DNA from: Siphonodentalium dalli
Lineage: Eukaryota; Mollusca; Scaphopoda; Gadilida; Siphonodentaliidae
Direction: 5' to 3'
Length of the DNA stretch: 64,000 nt
Assembly (NCBI GenBank): GCA_032622095.1
Contig: CP136066.1
Coordinates: 106,229,319 to 106,293,318 of the forward strand
Part shown: piece by piece, positions 1 through 10,983 of the stretch
Layout: each line of letters begins with the position of its first letter
Numbering within the stretch: the first letter of the stretch is position 1
Made by a program: the position numbers and the translations under genes
The notes under the pieces: model-generated
What the model saw: only the letters and a program-made list of their open reading frames with translations
Database searches by the model: none
What the model was told of the DNA's origin: nothing

Positions 1-1
1 C

Positions 2-406
2 ATCGTTAATAAACAAGACTGCTGTAATATATATTTATCAACTTACTTTGATGGTTTGACCACAGGAAGGAAACAAAAGCAGAAAAATCTAGGCCTAAAT
101 AAAATTACAAAGAATACCGGTATATGGCCCTTTGACTCCGAAATTGAGCACAACAATAACATGGTGAAATTTTGGCAGGAGGTTGTAGGACAGGATGATA
201 ATAGCGGATTAGTCCCAGGAAGTGGAGTCGATGGAGTTGTGACGTTTATACATAAATGCGCACCAGTCTCGCTTAATGTCACAGTTGTGGTGCATTATAC
301 AGAAATTTACATGTGTCATTCGTTTTTGGAAGTTCAGCCACGTTTGCTAGTCATCTATTTTCATCTCCTTCATAATTGTAATATCGATGTGAGACCAATG
401 AAATGA
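2..406 (+). CDS. Unrecognised 3'-terminal coding exon, partial at window edge
   Basis: The frame ending at the stop 404-406 is open back to the first bases of the window, so its 5' end is not visible. A possible 3' splice site (CACAG) ends at position 65, which would make the exon 66-406. The translation is lysine-rich, then has a segment with WPFDSEIEH and a Trp-containing helix (VKFWQEVVG). A poly(A) signal follows the stop within about 55 bases, which fits a terminal exon. The region loosely recalls the C-terminal part of some C2 domains, but I could not place it in a family. It could also be a chance frame or transposon relic. Confidence 0.3.
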   Translation: MVNKQDCCNIYLSTYFDGLTTGRKQKQKNLGLNKITKNTGIWPFDSEIEHNNNMVKFWQEVVGQDDNSGLVPGSGVDGVVTFIHKCAPVSLNVTVVVHYTEIYMCHSFLEVQPRLLVIYFHLLHNCNIDVRPMK

Positions 407-457
407 CGTAAAGAGCATTTACACCATTGTGATAAAAGGATTTTTTGCCGATAACGG

Positions 458-463
458 AATAAA
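458..463 (+). terminator. Poly(A) signal AATAAA after the left-edge frame
   Basis: A canonical AATAAA lies 52 bases after the stop codon of the left-edge frame. It supports reading that frame as a terminal exon, but the hexamer is common by chance in DNA this AT-rich. Confidence 0.3.
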
Positions 464-1297
464 ATACTGTCAAATTTTAAATGACCAAAATATATTCCTA
501 CAACTTTTCAATCTCGTGTCGATAGAGACTGGCAAGCTTTTTTTGTATGAATAAATGTGCACTCACATATAAAATGTTACATCGACCCCATCATTGGAAA
601 TATAGTGTACAGCTGAGCTGAGGGTTACCCTTCATAAGAATATCATGCAGAAGTTCATATAATAAGAGATGAAAAACAGCCAAGCAGAAAACAACCTCAT
701 GGAATAAAGAAGATATTATCTTATACATTGTGCTTTGTAGCCCCACATTATACCCTACTACTGCTCACATTTCCATTCGGGGATCAAAACTAGGTTGATA
801 AATAAGTAAAATAATTGTATATGGACTTGAAATGCTGTAGAGAGACTTATTCAAGTCATAAAATTTTGAAAAATCAGCTTCTGATATTTCTTGAGCATGA
901 AACAATAAATAGCATTCATTGTTAGACTATTACTGATATGATATAAATAAATAGCATTTATCTCACTTTATAATTTTCATTTCTACTTTTGCAAGCGTAT
1001 AATTGGAAGACATTAAGATTCAACAGAAAATGAATTTATTAGCAGGTTATAAGTAACCATTTTTATGCTTCAGTAGATAGTTCGAGCTATTCTATTTCTA
1101 TTTCAACTATATAGCCTATTAACATAATTTATGCCATAGCTATGGGAATCCATATTCCTGGTCATATGATTCATAAGTAACCATTTTCATCGTGTAAGAT
1201 TTTTTCTCAATTTCTGATCGACATTCAAAAAATTATGTAGCTATAAATAATTTTATTTATTTATCTCACACTTCCAGGCATTTGTTTTCTTTGTAAG
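464..1297. other. AT-rich non-coding stretch, nothing recognised
   Basis: No coding frame with codon structure, RNA gene or clear repeat family was seen between the left-edge frame and the first MITE. Confidence 0.5.
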
Positions 1298-1415
1298 CCA
1301 ATGTATTCTCTAAAATATGAAGAGCTCCCTATTGGAGATTCGCATATATAAGATAATGCACTGGCACAGGATCTTCAATGCTGCACCACCACAACTCCCG
1401 TCATGAAAGGGTTAA
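1298..1415. repeat. Half copy of the palindromic TTAA MITE
   Basis: This has the ATGCACTGGCACAGG arm and the GTCATGAAAGGGTTAA end of the family best seen at 9080-9337. The left part is missing. Its TTAA at 1412-1415 is shared with the next element. Confidence 0.7.
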
Positions 1416-1646
1416 CCCGTTCTATACTAAACACTCATTGATGAGTAGTTCCCTTAGGGAATGTTAAGATAATAAGTTTGACCATAGGTCGTTTGATAAT
1501 TTATTAACTGAACAATTCCCACAATGAATTGGAATGCTTCAGAAATACTATATTCTTTTTGTATTTTTAGTCTGGCTGTTGACCACTCATGTTTCCAAAA
1601 CTTTTATAATTGAAAGGGAGAATCCATTTAGTAAAGAAAGAGTTAA
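1412..1646. mobile_element. TTAA-flanked MITE (CACTCATTGATGAG family)
   Basis: TTAA occurs at both ends with imperfect inverted ends: TTAACCCGTTCTATAC on the left, and a right end of TTTAGTAAAGAAAGAGTTAA. A second copy at 55719-55973 shares the internal CATTGATGAGTAGTT and GAGAATCCATTT. It carries no coding sequence. A TTAA duplication is typical of piggyBac-type and Kolobok-type transposition. Confidence 0.65.
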
Positions 1647-1861
1647 TAGTTTGCGTCATCACATAAGGTTTTTCTCTGTTCAGCTGTATTAAAAAATGCC
1701 AGTCACATGTAACACAATCACAACCAAATTGTATGAAAATGAGTAAGCAGGGTCATATATATAAGCATATACAAGCAGCAAAATTATTCTAGACATTGAA
1801 CTAAAACAATGATATATTAAATATTTCTTAACACACAACACCTGGATTTATTTCTTACATG

Positions 1862-2053
1862 TACATGCCCTAAATAATCGACTCATTAACCGCAGCAGAA
1901 TTATGGGTAACTTTTTAGGATTTAGTCAGAAATATGGCTTGTTGCCATTCATCTTTCCAATGAATGGCAACAAGCCATATTTCCGACTAAATCCTGAAAA
2001 GTTACCCATAATTCTGATGTGGTTAAGGAGTCGATTATTTAGGGCATTACTGT
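1862..2053. mobile_element. Foldback MITE, TA-flanked (GCCCTAAATAATCGAC family), copy 1
   Basis: This is a nearly full-length palindrome. The arm starting GCCCTAAATAATCGACTC is repeated in reverse complement at the right end, which finishes with GGGCATTACTGTA. Six copies lie in the window. Long foldback arms and TA ends suggest a Tc1/mariner-type MITE. Confidence 0.8.
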
Positions 2054-2754
2054 ATTTTATTTAATAATACCTTAAATCACAGCTTCACGAAAAATTTGAG
2101 TTTCATTAATATAAAAAAATGTTTTATTGCAGCTAGTGCGAAAACTATGATGTTAACTAACTAATAATCACTAATGAGGTCAAAATAAAATGGAACTGTT
2201 TTTCTGGTAATGGATTCAAAATAAGTGAGGTGGTCGGGTAGTTTTTCATTTTAATATTAACTTTAATTTGCAAGATATTGGTATCTTACTAGCCAGCAAA
2301 ATGAACCCAATTTCCTATTGTCTTATATTCATTGGTCATAAAACACAGACCATTATTTAGTATATGAAATACAATAAATACCATCATTAATATGGATGGT
2401 TACAATGGCTGCATGCATGAGCCCGAACAGAGGATTTACTTTGTAAGAATTATTTTTATAGTTATTTTTCACTGTTTCGTTCAAAGTGATGTAATCTTTC
2501 TTGAGAGACGAACACTGAGCCTGTTACAAACAATTACTTATACCCGCCTCATGCAAACTTTACAAAACATTGCTTTTTCTTTCATATTTTAACCACAGTC
2601 ATTCACTGTCCACGCATCTTTAAATGTCTATTTTGTCTATGTCAGTCTGTTGGTGACTTTCGAATGCATTTTCGAGGTCTGGTTGCTAATTTATGTCCGT
2701 CTATTTAAATCACGCACATCACATAATCACATAATCTGCCTTCATGATGTATTC

Positions 2755-2895
2755 TAACTAGATCGTTTATTATATATCGCAGAATTAAAAGCCCACTTGG
2801 CAACATTTTCACGAAATAAATTTTTGGTTACCAAATTAATATTTTGGTTGACAAATGAAATTGAAAGTGGCAGCGCGAACCCTGTAAGTCAGGTA
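2755..2895. repeat. Truncated relative of the hAT-like element
   Basis: It shares GATCGTT, CGCAGAATT, AAAGCCCACTTG and CAGCGCGAACCCTG with the right end of the element at 10013-10975. Only the right part remains. Confidence 0.5.
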
Positions 2896-3110
2896 CCGGT
2901 ATCTTGCAAAATAAAATCAAAATAAATCCATTTAAATAAAATGAATACAGATAACTTTCATTCCTAGATTGTCATTGATGATTAGTGGCAATGAAGATCA
3001 GCAAAAAAAAATCTTTAAAAAAGGTGCAACACCCATCCATTTTATTTTGACCTTACTATTTGACCATATGAGTATTACAACCAACCATCAAATCCAGTTC
3101 GCTCCACCTA

Positions 3111-3322
3111 CAGTAATGCTCTAATTAATCGACTCCATAACCACAGCAGAATTATGGGTAACTTTTCAGGATTTAGTCGGCAATATGGCTTGTTGCCATT
3201 CATCAGAAAGCTCTCCCCGAGAGCTTCCGATGAATGGCAACAAGCCATATTTCCAACTAAATCCTGAAAAGTTACCCATAATTCTGCTGTGATTAAGGAG
3301 TCGATTAATTAGAGCATTACTG
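3111..3322. mobile_element. Foldback MITE, TA-flanked, copy 2
   Basis: This is the most complete copy. TA at 3109-3110 and 3323-3324 flanks CAGTAATGC...GCATTACTG, and the arms pair almost fully around a CTCTCCCCGAGAG centre. Confidence 0.85.
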
Positions 3323-3776
3323 TAAGTGAGCTTTCTGCTAGATTTGAATGGCAGTGTTACTCCACCATATGACTGCTTCTAAGTTGACAGTGGCTATGCA
3401 ATTTTGCAGTAGTCGTGAAATTTGGTACTTGTGATGGAAATCTGAGAGAACGATTTTAGTATCAATTAGTCAGTACATGTAAAACAGAATAACACAAGGT
3501 TAGCCCTGCAAGATTCATACATTTTAAAACCATATTAATTGAAGGCTAAATAAAATAGTATAAATTATTTAAAAAATAAAACTATTTGTTTATCCTTTCA
3601 GTTATTAAATGGTTAATCAAAGATATATTTATCTCCCAATTATAGATTTTCAAGAATCATAGAAATACTATTTGCACGTTGATATGGACAATTTTGATTT
3701 GTAACACATGCAATCTTGTACATGTACATTGTAACTGACCTAAAATATCAAACGAAGCTGAGTGTTGAAATAAAAT

Positions 3777-3930
3777 ACTGTTAGCAAGAATGAATGATAA
3801 TTTCCAGCAGTATTTTGCAGGGCAGGAAACCTACTAGTATGTCATAATTTTCTCGAAATTGCCCTGATACTGCTAGTAAGAATGAATGATAATTTCCAGC
3901 ACGATGTTGGAAGGCAGGTGATATCAGTGA
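3777..3930. repeat. Local direct repeat
   Basis: The segment AAGAATGAATGATAATTTCC occurs twice about 90 bases apart (near 3786 and 3879), each followed by a similar GGCAGG stretch. Confidence 0.5.
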
Positions 3931-4160
3931 TTATACTAGTGTTGAAACGGTTAGTTGATTAATCAACGACGAATTGACTACTAAATAAGTCGACCCTGAA
4001 AGCCACCAGTCGATTTATTGTAACAAATCCCCAATTTTGCCTACTCACTGCAGCCCTCGATATTAGCTATGGCAAAAGGCGATGCCGTAGCAAAAGCTGT
4101 AGAAGCCAATATAGAATTTCATGAAGATCTAAAGAAATATTGTAGAAGAAATATGCCAAT

Positions 4161-4327
4161 TTAACCCTTTCAGTGCAAAGTCCGATTTTTGTATAAACCC
4201 ATATTTCCTTGATCATTTTTGAAATTTATTGATTATAATAATGTGATACAAGGATGGAAAGAGCTCTAAGAATGATAAAGGAAATATGGGTTGATACAAA
4301 AATCGGACTTGGCACTGAAAGGGTTAA
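4161..4327. mobile_element. Short TTAA-flanked MITE with GTCCGATTTTTG arms
   Basis: This 167-bp element starts with TTAACCCTTTCAGTGC and ends with GCACTGAAAGGGTTAA. The inverted arms extend for about 50 bp, including AAGTCCGATTTTTGTAT and CATATTTCCTT. It is non-coding. Confidence 0.85.
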
Positions 4328-4603
4328 AGGGCTGCCTACTGCCATATACAGCAGAAATGTAACGATCCATACAAATAATGAATGATCATCAAGAAAATGG
4401 TGCAGGAATTGTTCATAAACTTAATTATTAACTCGCTGAAGCAACCATTAACATTTAATATTGTGTAGCACCTACTAGTATGCGCTGAAGCAGAACTCAG
4501 CAAGCTCTGTGTCTTTCATGTTTGATTATTAATTGATTTCAAAGATGCCGATTCATAACACTGTGATAGTGTGATATCAGGTTAATAGTTGTTATGGTGT
4601 TTA

Positions 4604-4872
4604 TTAACCTTTCATGACAGGAGCTGAGCTGGTGCAGCATTAAAGAACCTGTGCCAGCGCATTCTCTTGTATTTGCGAGTCTCCCATAGCCTAACACATA
4701 TAAGAGAATGCACTTGCTTACAAGGTCAAGGTAAATATTGTTAGGCCAATGCATTCTCTTTACTTATATAAGCAAGGCACCTTTGGGAGACTCGAATATA
4801 TAACTTATAAGAGAATGCATTGGCACAGGGTTTCAGCCAAATTTCAGGAAGCTCCCGTTATGCAAGGGTTAA
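4604..4872. mobile_element. Palindromic TTAA MITE (GAATGCATTGGCACAGG family), copy 2
   Basis: TTAACCTTTCATGAC at the left is matched by GTTATGCAAGGGTTAA at the right. The interior holds alternating inverted units of AGAGAATGCATTGGC and TATATGCGAG, with the shared link AACAATATTTACCTTGACC. Confidence 0.8.
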
Positions 4873-5256
4873 ATGTACATGGCTCATTTGAACCTTCAAA
4901 TTATATAATTTTGGAGGATTATTAAAGTATTTGTGGACTAATCAAACAAAAATTAGAACAATTTTTTTTTTAAATGACATCCTTAAAAACATTCCTGTGT
5001 CAAAAGATGACTATAAATGGAAAATCGGGAGATGGGTTCAACTAATCAACTTGTAGTCGATTTCTCCTTGCGAATAATCAACTTCTTAAAACCACTATGG
5101 CACTAAACATTTCAACACTAGATTATGCAAATTACTGTAAATCATGACATCTTCCCTGGTTACATTAATTATGGCACAGGGATTAAAAACAAGGGTTTTG
5201 GAGTTTATAATGGAATATACATGTAAGGCCAAAATAAATAAGTAACTAAATTTTCA

Positions 5257-5686
5257 TTAACCCTTCGATGACTGGAGCTTCCTGAAATTTTGAGAAAAAC
5301 CCTGTGCCAATGTATTCTCTTATATATGCGAGTCTCCCATAGGGAGCCTTGCATATATAAGACAATACATTGGCCTAACAATATTTACCTTGACCTTGTA
5401 AGTCATAGCATTCTGTTATATATGCGAGGCTCCCTATGGGAGACTCGCATATATAAGAGAATGCATTGGCACAGGGTTTTTAATCAGGGTCTTAAATACT
5501 GCACCAGTGCAGCTCAATGAAAAGCATTGGTATATAAGAGAATGCACTGGTCAAGGTAAATATTGTTTGGTCAATGTATTCTGTTGGTATATGTGAAGCT
5601 CCCTAAGGGAGACACATATATAAGAAAATGCATTGGCGCAGGGTTTTTGCTAAATTTCAGGAAGCTCCAGTCAACGAAGGCATTTT
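5257..5686. mobile_element. Palindromic TTAA MITE, expanded copy 3
   Basis: The left end is TTAACCCTTCGATGAC. The interior contains the family's inverted units about twice over, so this looks like a tandemly expanded copy. The right end has AGCTCCAGTCAACGAAGG but no TTAA. Confidence 0.7.
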
Positions 5687-6256
5687 CATGCACCTGGTAG
5701 TCACATGTGGTTTTCAACACTTTTTTCACCGGAAAAAGGCAAAAATCTATGTTAAAATAGATTTTTGTATGTTGATGCACGTCAGAACACTGAATAGTGA
5801 ACACATATATTCTATTTCTGACCGTGACTGTAGTCATAGCCAGTTCCAGACATTGAAGTTTGGTGTACATTAACCCTTTCTTTACTGAATGGATTCTCAC
5901 AGTAAGTTAAGAAGTGTACATCGGAATGGTCTATTATTGATTTGCAGGGATGTACAGGTAATATAATAAGAAGACAAATATAAAATAACAGAAAGAGTCC
6001 ATTTATTGAGGGAAATGTTTAGATAAGGCCAAATCCAAACCAAACTTGGTAGATGTATTTGATAAAATCATATCAAAATACTGATCATTACGTTCATATA
6101 TGAATTTCTTTGTTTGATTCAAACCAAACTTGGTATCTAGTTCAATCGGGTCAAAATAAAGGTCAAGTTCACACCATATGGGTTATTTTTACAGAAGTCT
6201 CAGTTATATTGTATGCCCCCTTCTCAACTTAGAAAAATCACAGACTTTGACTATAC

Positions 6257-6435
6257 CTGTGGTGCACCACTGCTCCCACCTGACCATAGCCAGGCTGCAA
6301 GGATGGTGGTGCGGCAGGATATTGTTTGTCGGTCTCCAATAGAATTGGGATATTATGGGGCAGCCCTAAAGGCCCCTTGGGGCCATTGATACCTGTGCCC
6401 ATTGTGCAGGTCCCAATGGGGACGTAAACACATGT
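6257..6435 (-). CDS. Candidate internal exon, Pro/Gly-rich, unrecognised
   Basis: Read on the minus strand, a pyrimidine-rich TTTTTTCAG acceptor precedes position 6435 and a CAG|GTATAG donor follows 6257. The 179-nt segment is open in one frame (acceptor phase 0, donor phase 2). It encodes about 59 residues rich in Pro and Gly, starting TCVYVPIGTC, with INGPKGPLGLP in the middle and PSLQPGYGQVG near the end. The codon use and the two splice sites look genuine. I do not recognise the family and found no partner exons. It lies 3.2 kb downstream of the stop of the PH gene on the same strand, so it is more likely a separate gene than a PH exon. Confidence 0.45.
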
Positions 6436-6931
6436 CTGAAAAAACATTATAGGACAGTTTTCCCTATTTGTATTAATTGTTTTAATGCAGGGCTGATGCC
6501 TGTTGTGGCAAGGCAGTGCCTGTTTCAGGTTTATGAAAGTAATTTTAGTAAACTGTCTACTGTTATCTGTTTTATATGCTTCCCCTCAATATATCAGTTT
6601 TATCACCAATTTGTTGGTTTCTCTGGGTCATTGTATGGTGTTTGATGGTTGTTAGGCATGGCCCACACGAGACCATAAAAAATAAAATGAAAAAATAAAA
6701 TAAAATGAAAAGCCTACCGCCCACCCCTATTTTTTTTGGGCTCGTTACGGGAAACACTCATTCATTTTGTTTTGGCCTAATAAGTTCTATGGTCGTTTGT
6801 TGAACTTATAATCTGAACATTTCCTATGGGATAACTACTCGTCAATGATGCTTTAGTATAGAAAGGTTTAAACTTAATAATGTACCATGTGTCTTCAAAA
6901 TGCTCATTTTGAGCAAATTTTTAGCGACATA

Positions 6932-7134
6932 CAGTAATGCCCTAAAGAATAGACTCCTTAACCACAGCATAATTTCAGAATTCAGGATTTAGTCGGAAAT
7001 ATGGCTTGTTGCCATTCATCGGAAAGCTCTCAGTGCAGTGAGAGCTTTCCGATGAATGGCAACAAGCCATATTTCCTGAAAAGTTACCCATAATTCTGCT
7101 TTGGTTAAGGAGTCGATTATTTAGGGCATTACTA
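6932..7134. mobile_element. Foldback MITE, TA-flanked, copy 3
   Basis: CAGTAATGCCCTAAAG at the left and AGGGCATTACTA at the right flank arms that fold around GAAAGCTCTCAGTGC. One arm is slightly shortened. Confidence 0.8.
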
Positions 7135-7593
7135 TACATACATGTATTATTTAATTACAAATTGTCTACAATGTACTTTCATAGCTAATTGCCCTTGTAT
7201 TATCTAAATAAATAAGAATGAGAGCCAAAACATTTCTGGAGATAGTTGAGAATCAAGCAATCTTTTAATATTGACTGACACTAAGGTTTTTTTTTGAATA
7301 TTTCAATCATAAATATACAAACATCAATTTTCCAGCATCTAATTATAATTATTCATCCAAATCTAATATGGAAATATTTACCTCTATTTATATAAAACCT
7401 TTCTTGAGAATTAATTATTCCAGACTGATTAAGACATGCTTAAAGATAATGTATCTCTTCTGGGCCACGATTACAACAACAACATAACTCTTATAACAAT
7501 CAAATTTCAAAACTAAAATAGCCTTTTTTTGTGAACAAAATAGAGACAAAACTTAAAAGATTTGGTAACTTATTTGTCTATAAGGCCATAATA
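7135..7593. other. AT-rich spacer, nothing recognised
   Basis: No coding or repeat structure was seen beyond homopolymer runs. Confidence 0.5.
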
Positions 7594-7734
7594 CAGTAAT
7601 TCCCTAAATAATTGACTCCTTACCGATAGCTTTCTGATGAATGGCAACAAGCCATATTTCTGACTAAATCCTGAAAAATTACCCATAAATTTGCTGTGGT
7701 TAGGAGTCGATTATTTAGGGTACCAGTATTACTG
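7594..7734. mobile_element. Foldback MITE, TA-flanked, deleted copy 4
   Basis: Both CAGTAAT...ATTACTG ends are present, but most of the left arm is lost, leaving one arm with GATGAATGGCAACAAGCC. Confidence 0.75.
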
Positions 7735-8600
7735 TAAGTGGTATGCTAATGATGCAGCTGAGCATAATTTTGCGATGAAATCTATTATTTGCCTTGATTA
7801 AGTGTGCTAATAATACAGAGTTCTTCCGAACATTTTCGAGAGATTTATGTTCCAAAATTATCCCCTTTACTGTCCTGGGATTACATGAGAAAAATTCTAA
7901 ATAAAATTGATAATAATTGATAGAAGCTTTTCTGAACAGGGTCCTCGATTCATATATATTATTTTATATCCCGGAATATATATAAAACTTGCTAGGAAGA
8001 GATACATTATCTTTGATCTGTGCTTCAGAATGGATGAGATAATTTACTGATATATAGCCAGCTTCCTGAGAATAAAATGTGAAAAATATTCATTTACATA
8101 CATGCATAAGCCATACATATATATTAAGGCTGAAATGGTTAAGTTAGCATGTTTCCATTGATTTGGGGGGGGGGGCAGGATCTCAAAATGTTGATTAAGG
8201 TACCCAAAATCTCTAAATCTCAGGCAACATGACAGAAAGCCTTAGGTTTAGAAATATGTCAACAGCTTAAATTCATTAAAAAATTTAATCCATTTTGTCC
8301 GCTTCGGTAAAACAGATAATACTCAATTTAAATTAAATCATCTGCACTATTAAATTGAAAATTATAGTCCGAAATGTCCACATCTTGGTAATTTTCACTT
8401 TGGAAGAGGTCACATACATAATACATGGCATGATTTGCAGACCCTGGGCAATCAACATTTCTGTGATCAGGGGAACCCAAATCAAACTTCTGGAAATTCT
8501 TCTACGCTAATCAATATTTCTGAGATCAGGGGAACCAAAATCAAAGTTCTGTAAATTCTGGTACCCTAATCAACATTTCTGAGATCCTGGGTACCCTAAT
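7735..8600. other. Non-coding stretch with short degenerate repeats
   Basis: Between about 8450 and 8600 a 45-60 bp phrase containing AATCAACATTTCTGAGATC and a following GGGAACC or GGTACCC recurs about three times. Nothing else was recognised. Confidence 0.4.
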
Positions 8601-8626
8601 CGATGGAAATGAGTGACCTTGACCAA

Positions 8627-8879
8627 GACTTGAAATAGTGTGCCTGTCATTTGCAGAATGAGGTCCCCAGAGGGTGAATTTAGTGATGCTACCCCCGCAT
8701 AGCGGGCTAGCATCACCAAATTCACCCTCTGGGAACCTCATTCTGCTGAGGTGTAAGCAGAATGAGGTCCCCAGAGGGTGAATTTGGCGATGGTAGCCAG
8801 CTATGCGGAGTAGCATCACTAAATTCACCCTCTGGGGACCTCATTCTGCAAATGACAGACACACTATTTCAAGGCTTGT
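8627..8879. mobile_element. Foldback element of the GCAGAATGAGGTCCCC family, copy 1
   Basis: The terminal inverted repeat is CTTGAAATAGTGTG then a near-identical CTGTCATTTGCAG. Inside, two hairpins of GAATGAGGTCCCCAGAGGG are arranged in tandem. An exact 16-bp direct repeat, GAGTGACCTTGACCAA, lies immediately outside both ends (8611-8626 and 8880-8895). Related copies lie at 54430-54735 and 60778-61081. Confidence 0.8.
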
Positions 8880-9079
8880 GAGTGACCTTGACCAATTCAG
8901 CCACACTTAGTATGTGCAACCTTATGCAATGCACCAACATCGCAGCAGGCGTCAACATAAAGGGGGGACTTTTTACATTTATAATGGTAACAATGGACTA
9001 GATAATATTCAAATACAGAACATGAATAGGACACAACTGGTTGGAAATTCCAATAACAAACAGAGATTAAGGGACCAAT

Positions 9080-9337
9080 TTAACCCTGTCATGACGGGAG
9101 CTGCGCTGGTGCAGCATTAAAGACCCTCCCAGTGCATACTCTTATATATGTGAGTCTCCCATAGGGAGCCTTGCATATATAAGAGAATGCAAAGGCTTAA
9201 AGGTAAATATTGTTAGGCCTATTGATGCATTCTCTTATATATGCGAGGCACCCTATGAGCAACTCGCATATATAAGAGAATGCATTGGCACAGGGTTTTC
9301 GCAAAATTTCAGGAAGCTCCAGTCATGAAAGGGTTAA
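9080..9337. mobile_element. Palindromic TTAA MITE, best-preserved copy
   Basis: It runs from TTAACCCTGTCATGAC to GTCATGAAAGGGTTAA. The interior is a set of alternating inverted units (ATATATGCGAG, AGAGAATGCATTGGC). No ORF is supported. Confidence 0.85.
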
Positions 9338-9642
9338 CAACGATTTATATAAAGTTTCTGAATACTTTTCTTCTCCGTATACATCTTCTAAATGTGAACA
9401 TTCAGTGAGATAACAACCTCACAATATTATAGCAAAATACACCCAGAAAATGTATGATGCCTCGGACCTCCGCTCTCCATACAGCATGAGGTTCAGTACT
9501 CAGTGATTCAATCTCCAAAGCTATTGAAGCACATACCCCAAACTGAATTTTGTATCCTTGTACTTCACAAACAACCATCACTGAAGTACACATACTCCAA
9601 AATTAGTTTCTATACAGTATACATGTACCTCACCAGCAACCA

Positions 9643-9861
9643 TCACTGAACTACACATGCTTCCGAAGAATCACCACCTCGTCCAGCTGCCTTTGCGAAG
9701 CATATCGCTTGCATCCAGTCATTTTGAACAGATTCATTTTCTGCTTGAATATAGAAGACACGATTGTTGTTTTTCGGTTTGATGCTAAATACGTATTGTT
9801 TCTTGTCAATAAAGCATTCAGAAATTGATGCACTGGTCAGAGGTATTTTCTTGGTTGGATT
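9643..9861 (-). CDS. PH-domain/CAAX protein, last coding exon
   Basis: Minus-strand exon 2 begins after the acceptor CTTGCAG| at 9862-9863 in phase 0 and encodes 72 residues plus stop. It supplies the second half of the PH domain: strand 4 (SASISECF), strand 5 (QYVFSIKPK), strand 6 (RVFYIQAE) and the C-terminal helix with the near-invariant Trp (NDWMQAI). After a short GRGGDSSEA linker the protein ends CVVQ. That is a CAAX-type motif, and Gln at X would favour farnesylation, so the product may be membrane-anchored as well as lipid-binding. No basic stretch lies next to the cysteine. Joined to 25616-25813, the product is 138 residues: one PH domain with little else. PH fold confidence is high; the exact orthologue is unknown. 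Confidence 0.85.
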   Translation of the reverse strand, partial: NPTKKIPLTSASISECFIDKKQYVFSIKPKNNNRVFYIQAENESVQNDWMQAICFAKAAGRGGDSSEACVVQ

Positions 9862-10012
9862 CTGCAAGATAGAAAGAAAATAAGAAGATGTAGACATCTA
9901 GATCATCTTGCCACTTTTGCTCTGGAGACTAAACAGACATGGTACATTAGAACCCCAAAATTATGTACCGGTATACAACATAAAATTTGATCCCCTTTAA
10001 CCCTCTTACCGC

Positions 10013-10975
10013 CAGTGTTCGCGCTGGACCGAAAAAAAGTTTAGCCAAAAGTTTAGCCAAATGAAACTTTTATTAGCCAAATGAGAAAAACTTTAGCCAA
10101 ATGTTTTTTGGCCAAATTAAAAAAAACTATGGCAAAATTAAATCATCGTTTTCTGATCGGTTCACAATTAATGACTAAAACTTCAAAACTAACAGACACA
10201 GGTAAAATACACAATAATTTAACTAATTTTGATGAACTAAAAATATTTTTATATATATCATTTAATAAAAATTTATTAATCTTTATGTGAAAGAGTGATT
10301 TGTGGGGGGGGGGGGGGTAACCCCGGATTGTCCTTCTTAATGTCATTATTTTTTGGTTTTATATCAGTATCTTTTTTTTTAAATCATTAAATATTAATCA
10401 TCCTTGCGAAACTATCTAAGTGACATCTGGAAACTAATAACGTAATATTGTTACGACATTATCAATTACAGTCTGTCATAAGAGCATGCATATTATTTGG
10501 AATGTATTGGCATTGACAACAAATAGCCACAAAATATCTGTCGTGATTCACATTTGGCTGATTAAGCTATTGTCTTACATATTGTGCTCATAAACCTTGT
10601 CCGTCATAAATACAATGTCATCATAAACATGCATTGTGCAGGAGCCCCGTGAGCGATCAGACAGACAATGGGGGATTAGCGGATTAAATGTAAAATGCTG
10701 TTTCGCGCAGAGTGACGGGTTTCCCTTTGTACTGTCCGCGATCGGGTTTCCCCTTTGTACAGTCGGCGATATATTCCCACTTACGATGTTTTCGGACTAC
10801 ATGTAGATCGTTCACATCGCAGAATTGAAAACCCACTTGCCAAAATTCATGCTTTCAGTCTCCATTTGGGGTCAAAAAAAGTTTAGCCAAAAGTTTAGCC
10901 AAATGAAATTTTCATTAGCCAAATTCTAAAAAGATTAGCCATTGGCTAATTTGGCTACCGACAGCGCGAACACTG
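10013..10975. mobile_element. hAT-like non-autonomous element
   Basis: The ends are CAGTGTTCGCGCTG and its exact reverse complement CAGCGCGAACACTG. They are flanked by an 8-bp direct repeat, CTTACCGC, at 10005-10012 and 10976-10983. An 8-bp duplication and ends starting CAGTG are typical of hAT elements. Subterminal regions at both ends carry repeats of GTTTAGCCAAA in the same orientation. No transposase frame is visible inside, so it would depend on another source. Confidence 0.85.
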
Positions 10976-10983
10976 CTTACCGC

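Noticed and set aside
5571-5900. 109-codon minus-strand frame
   Set aside because: It overlaps a MITE end and has no splice, start or composition support.
8165-8176. Poly-G run, and similar runs near 10305 and 34218
   Set aside because: Simple homopolymers; no further structure seen.
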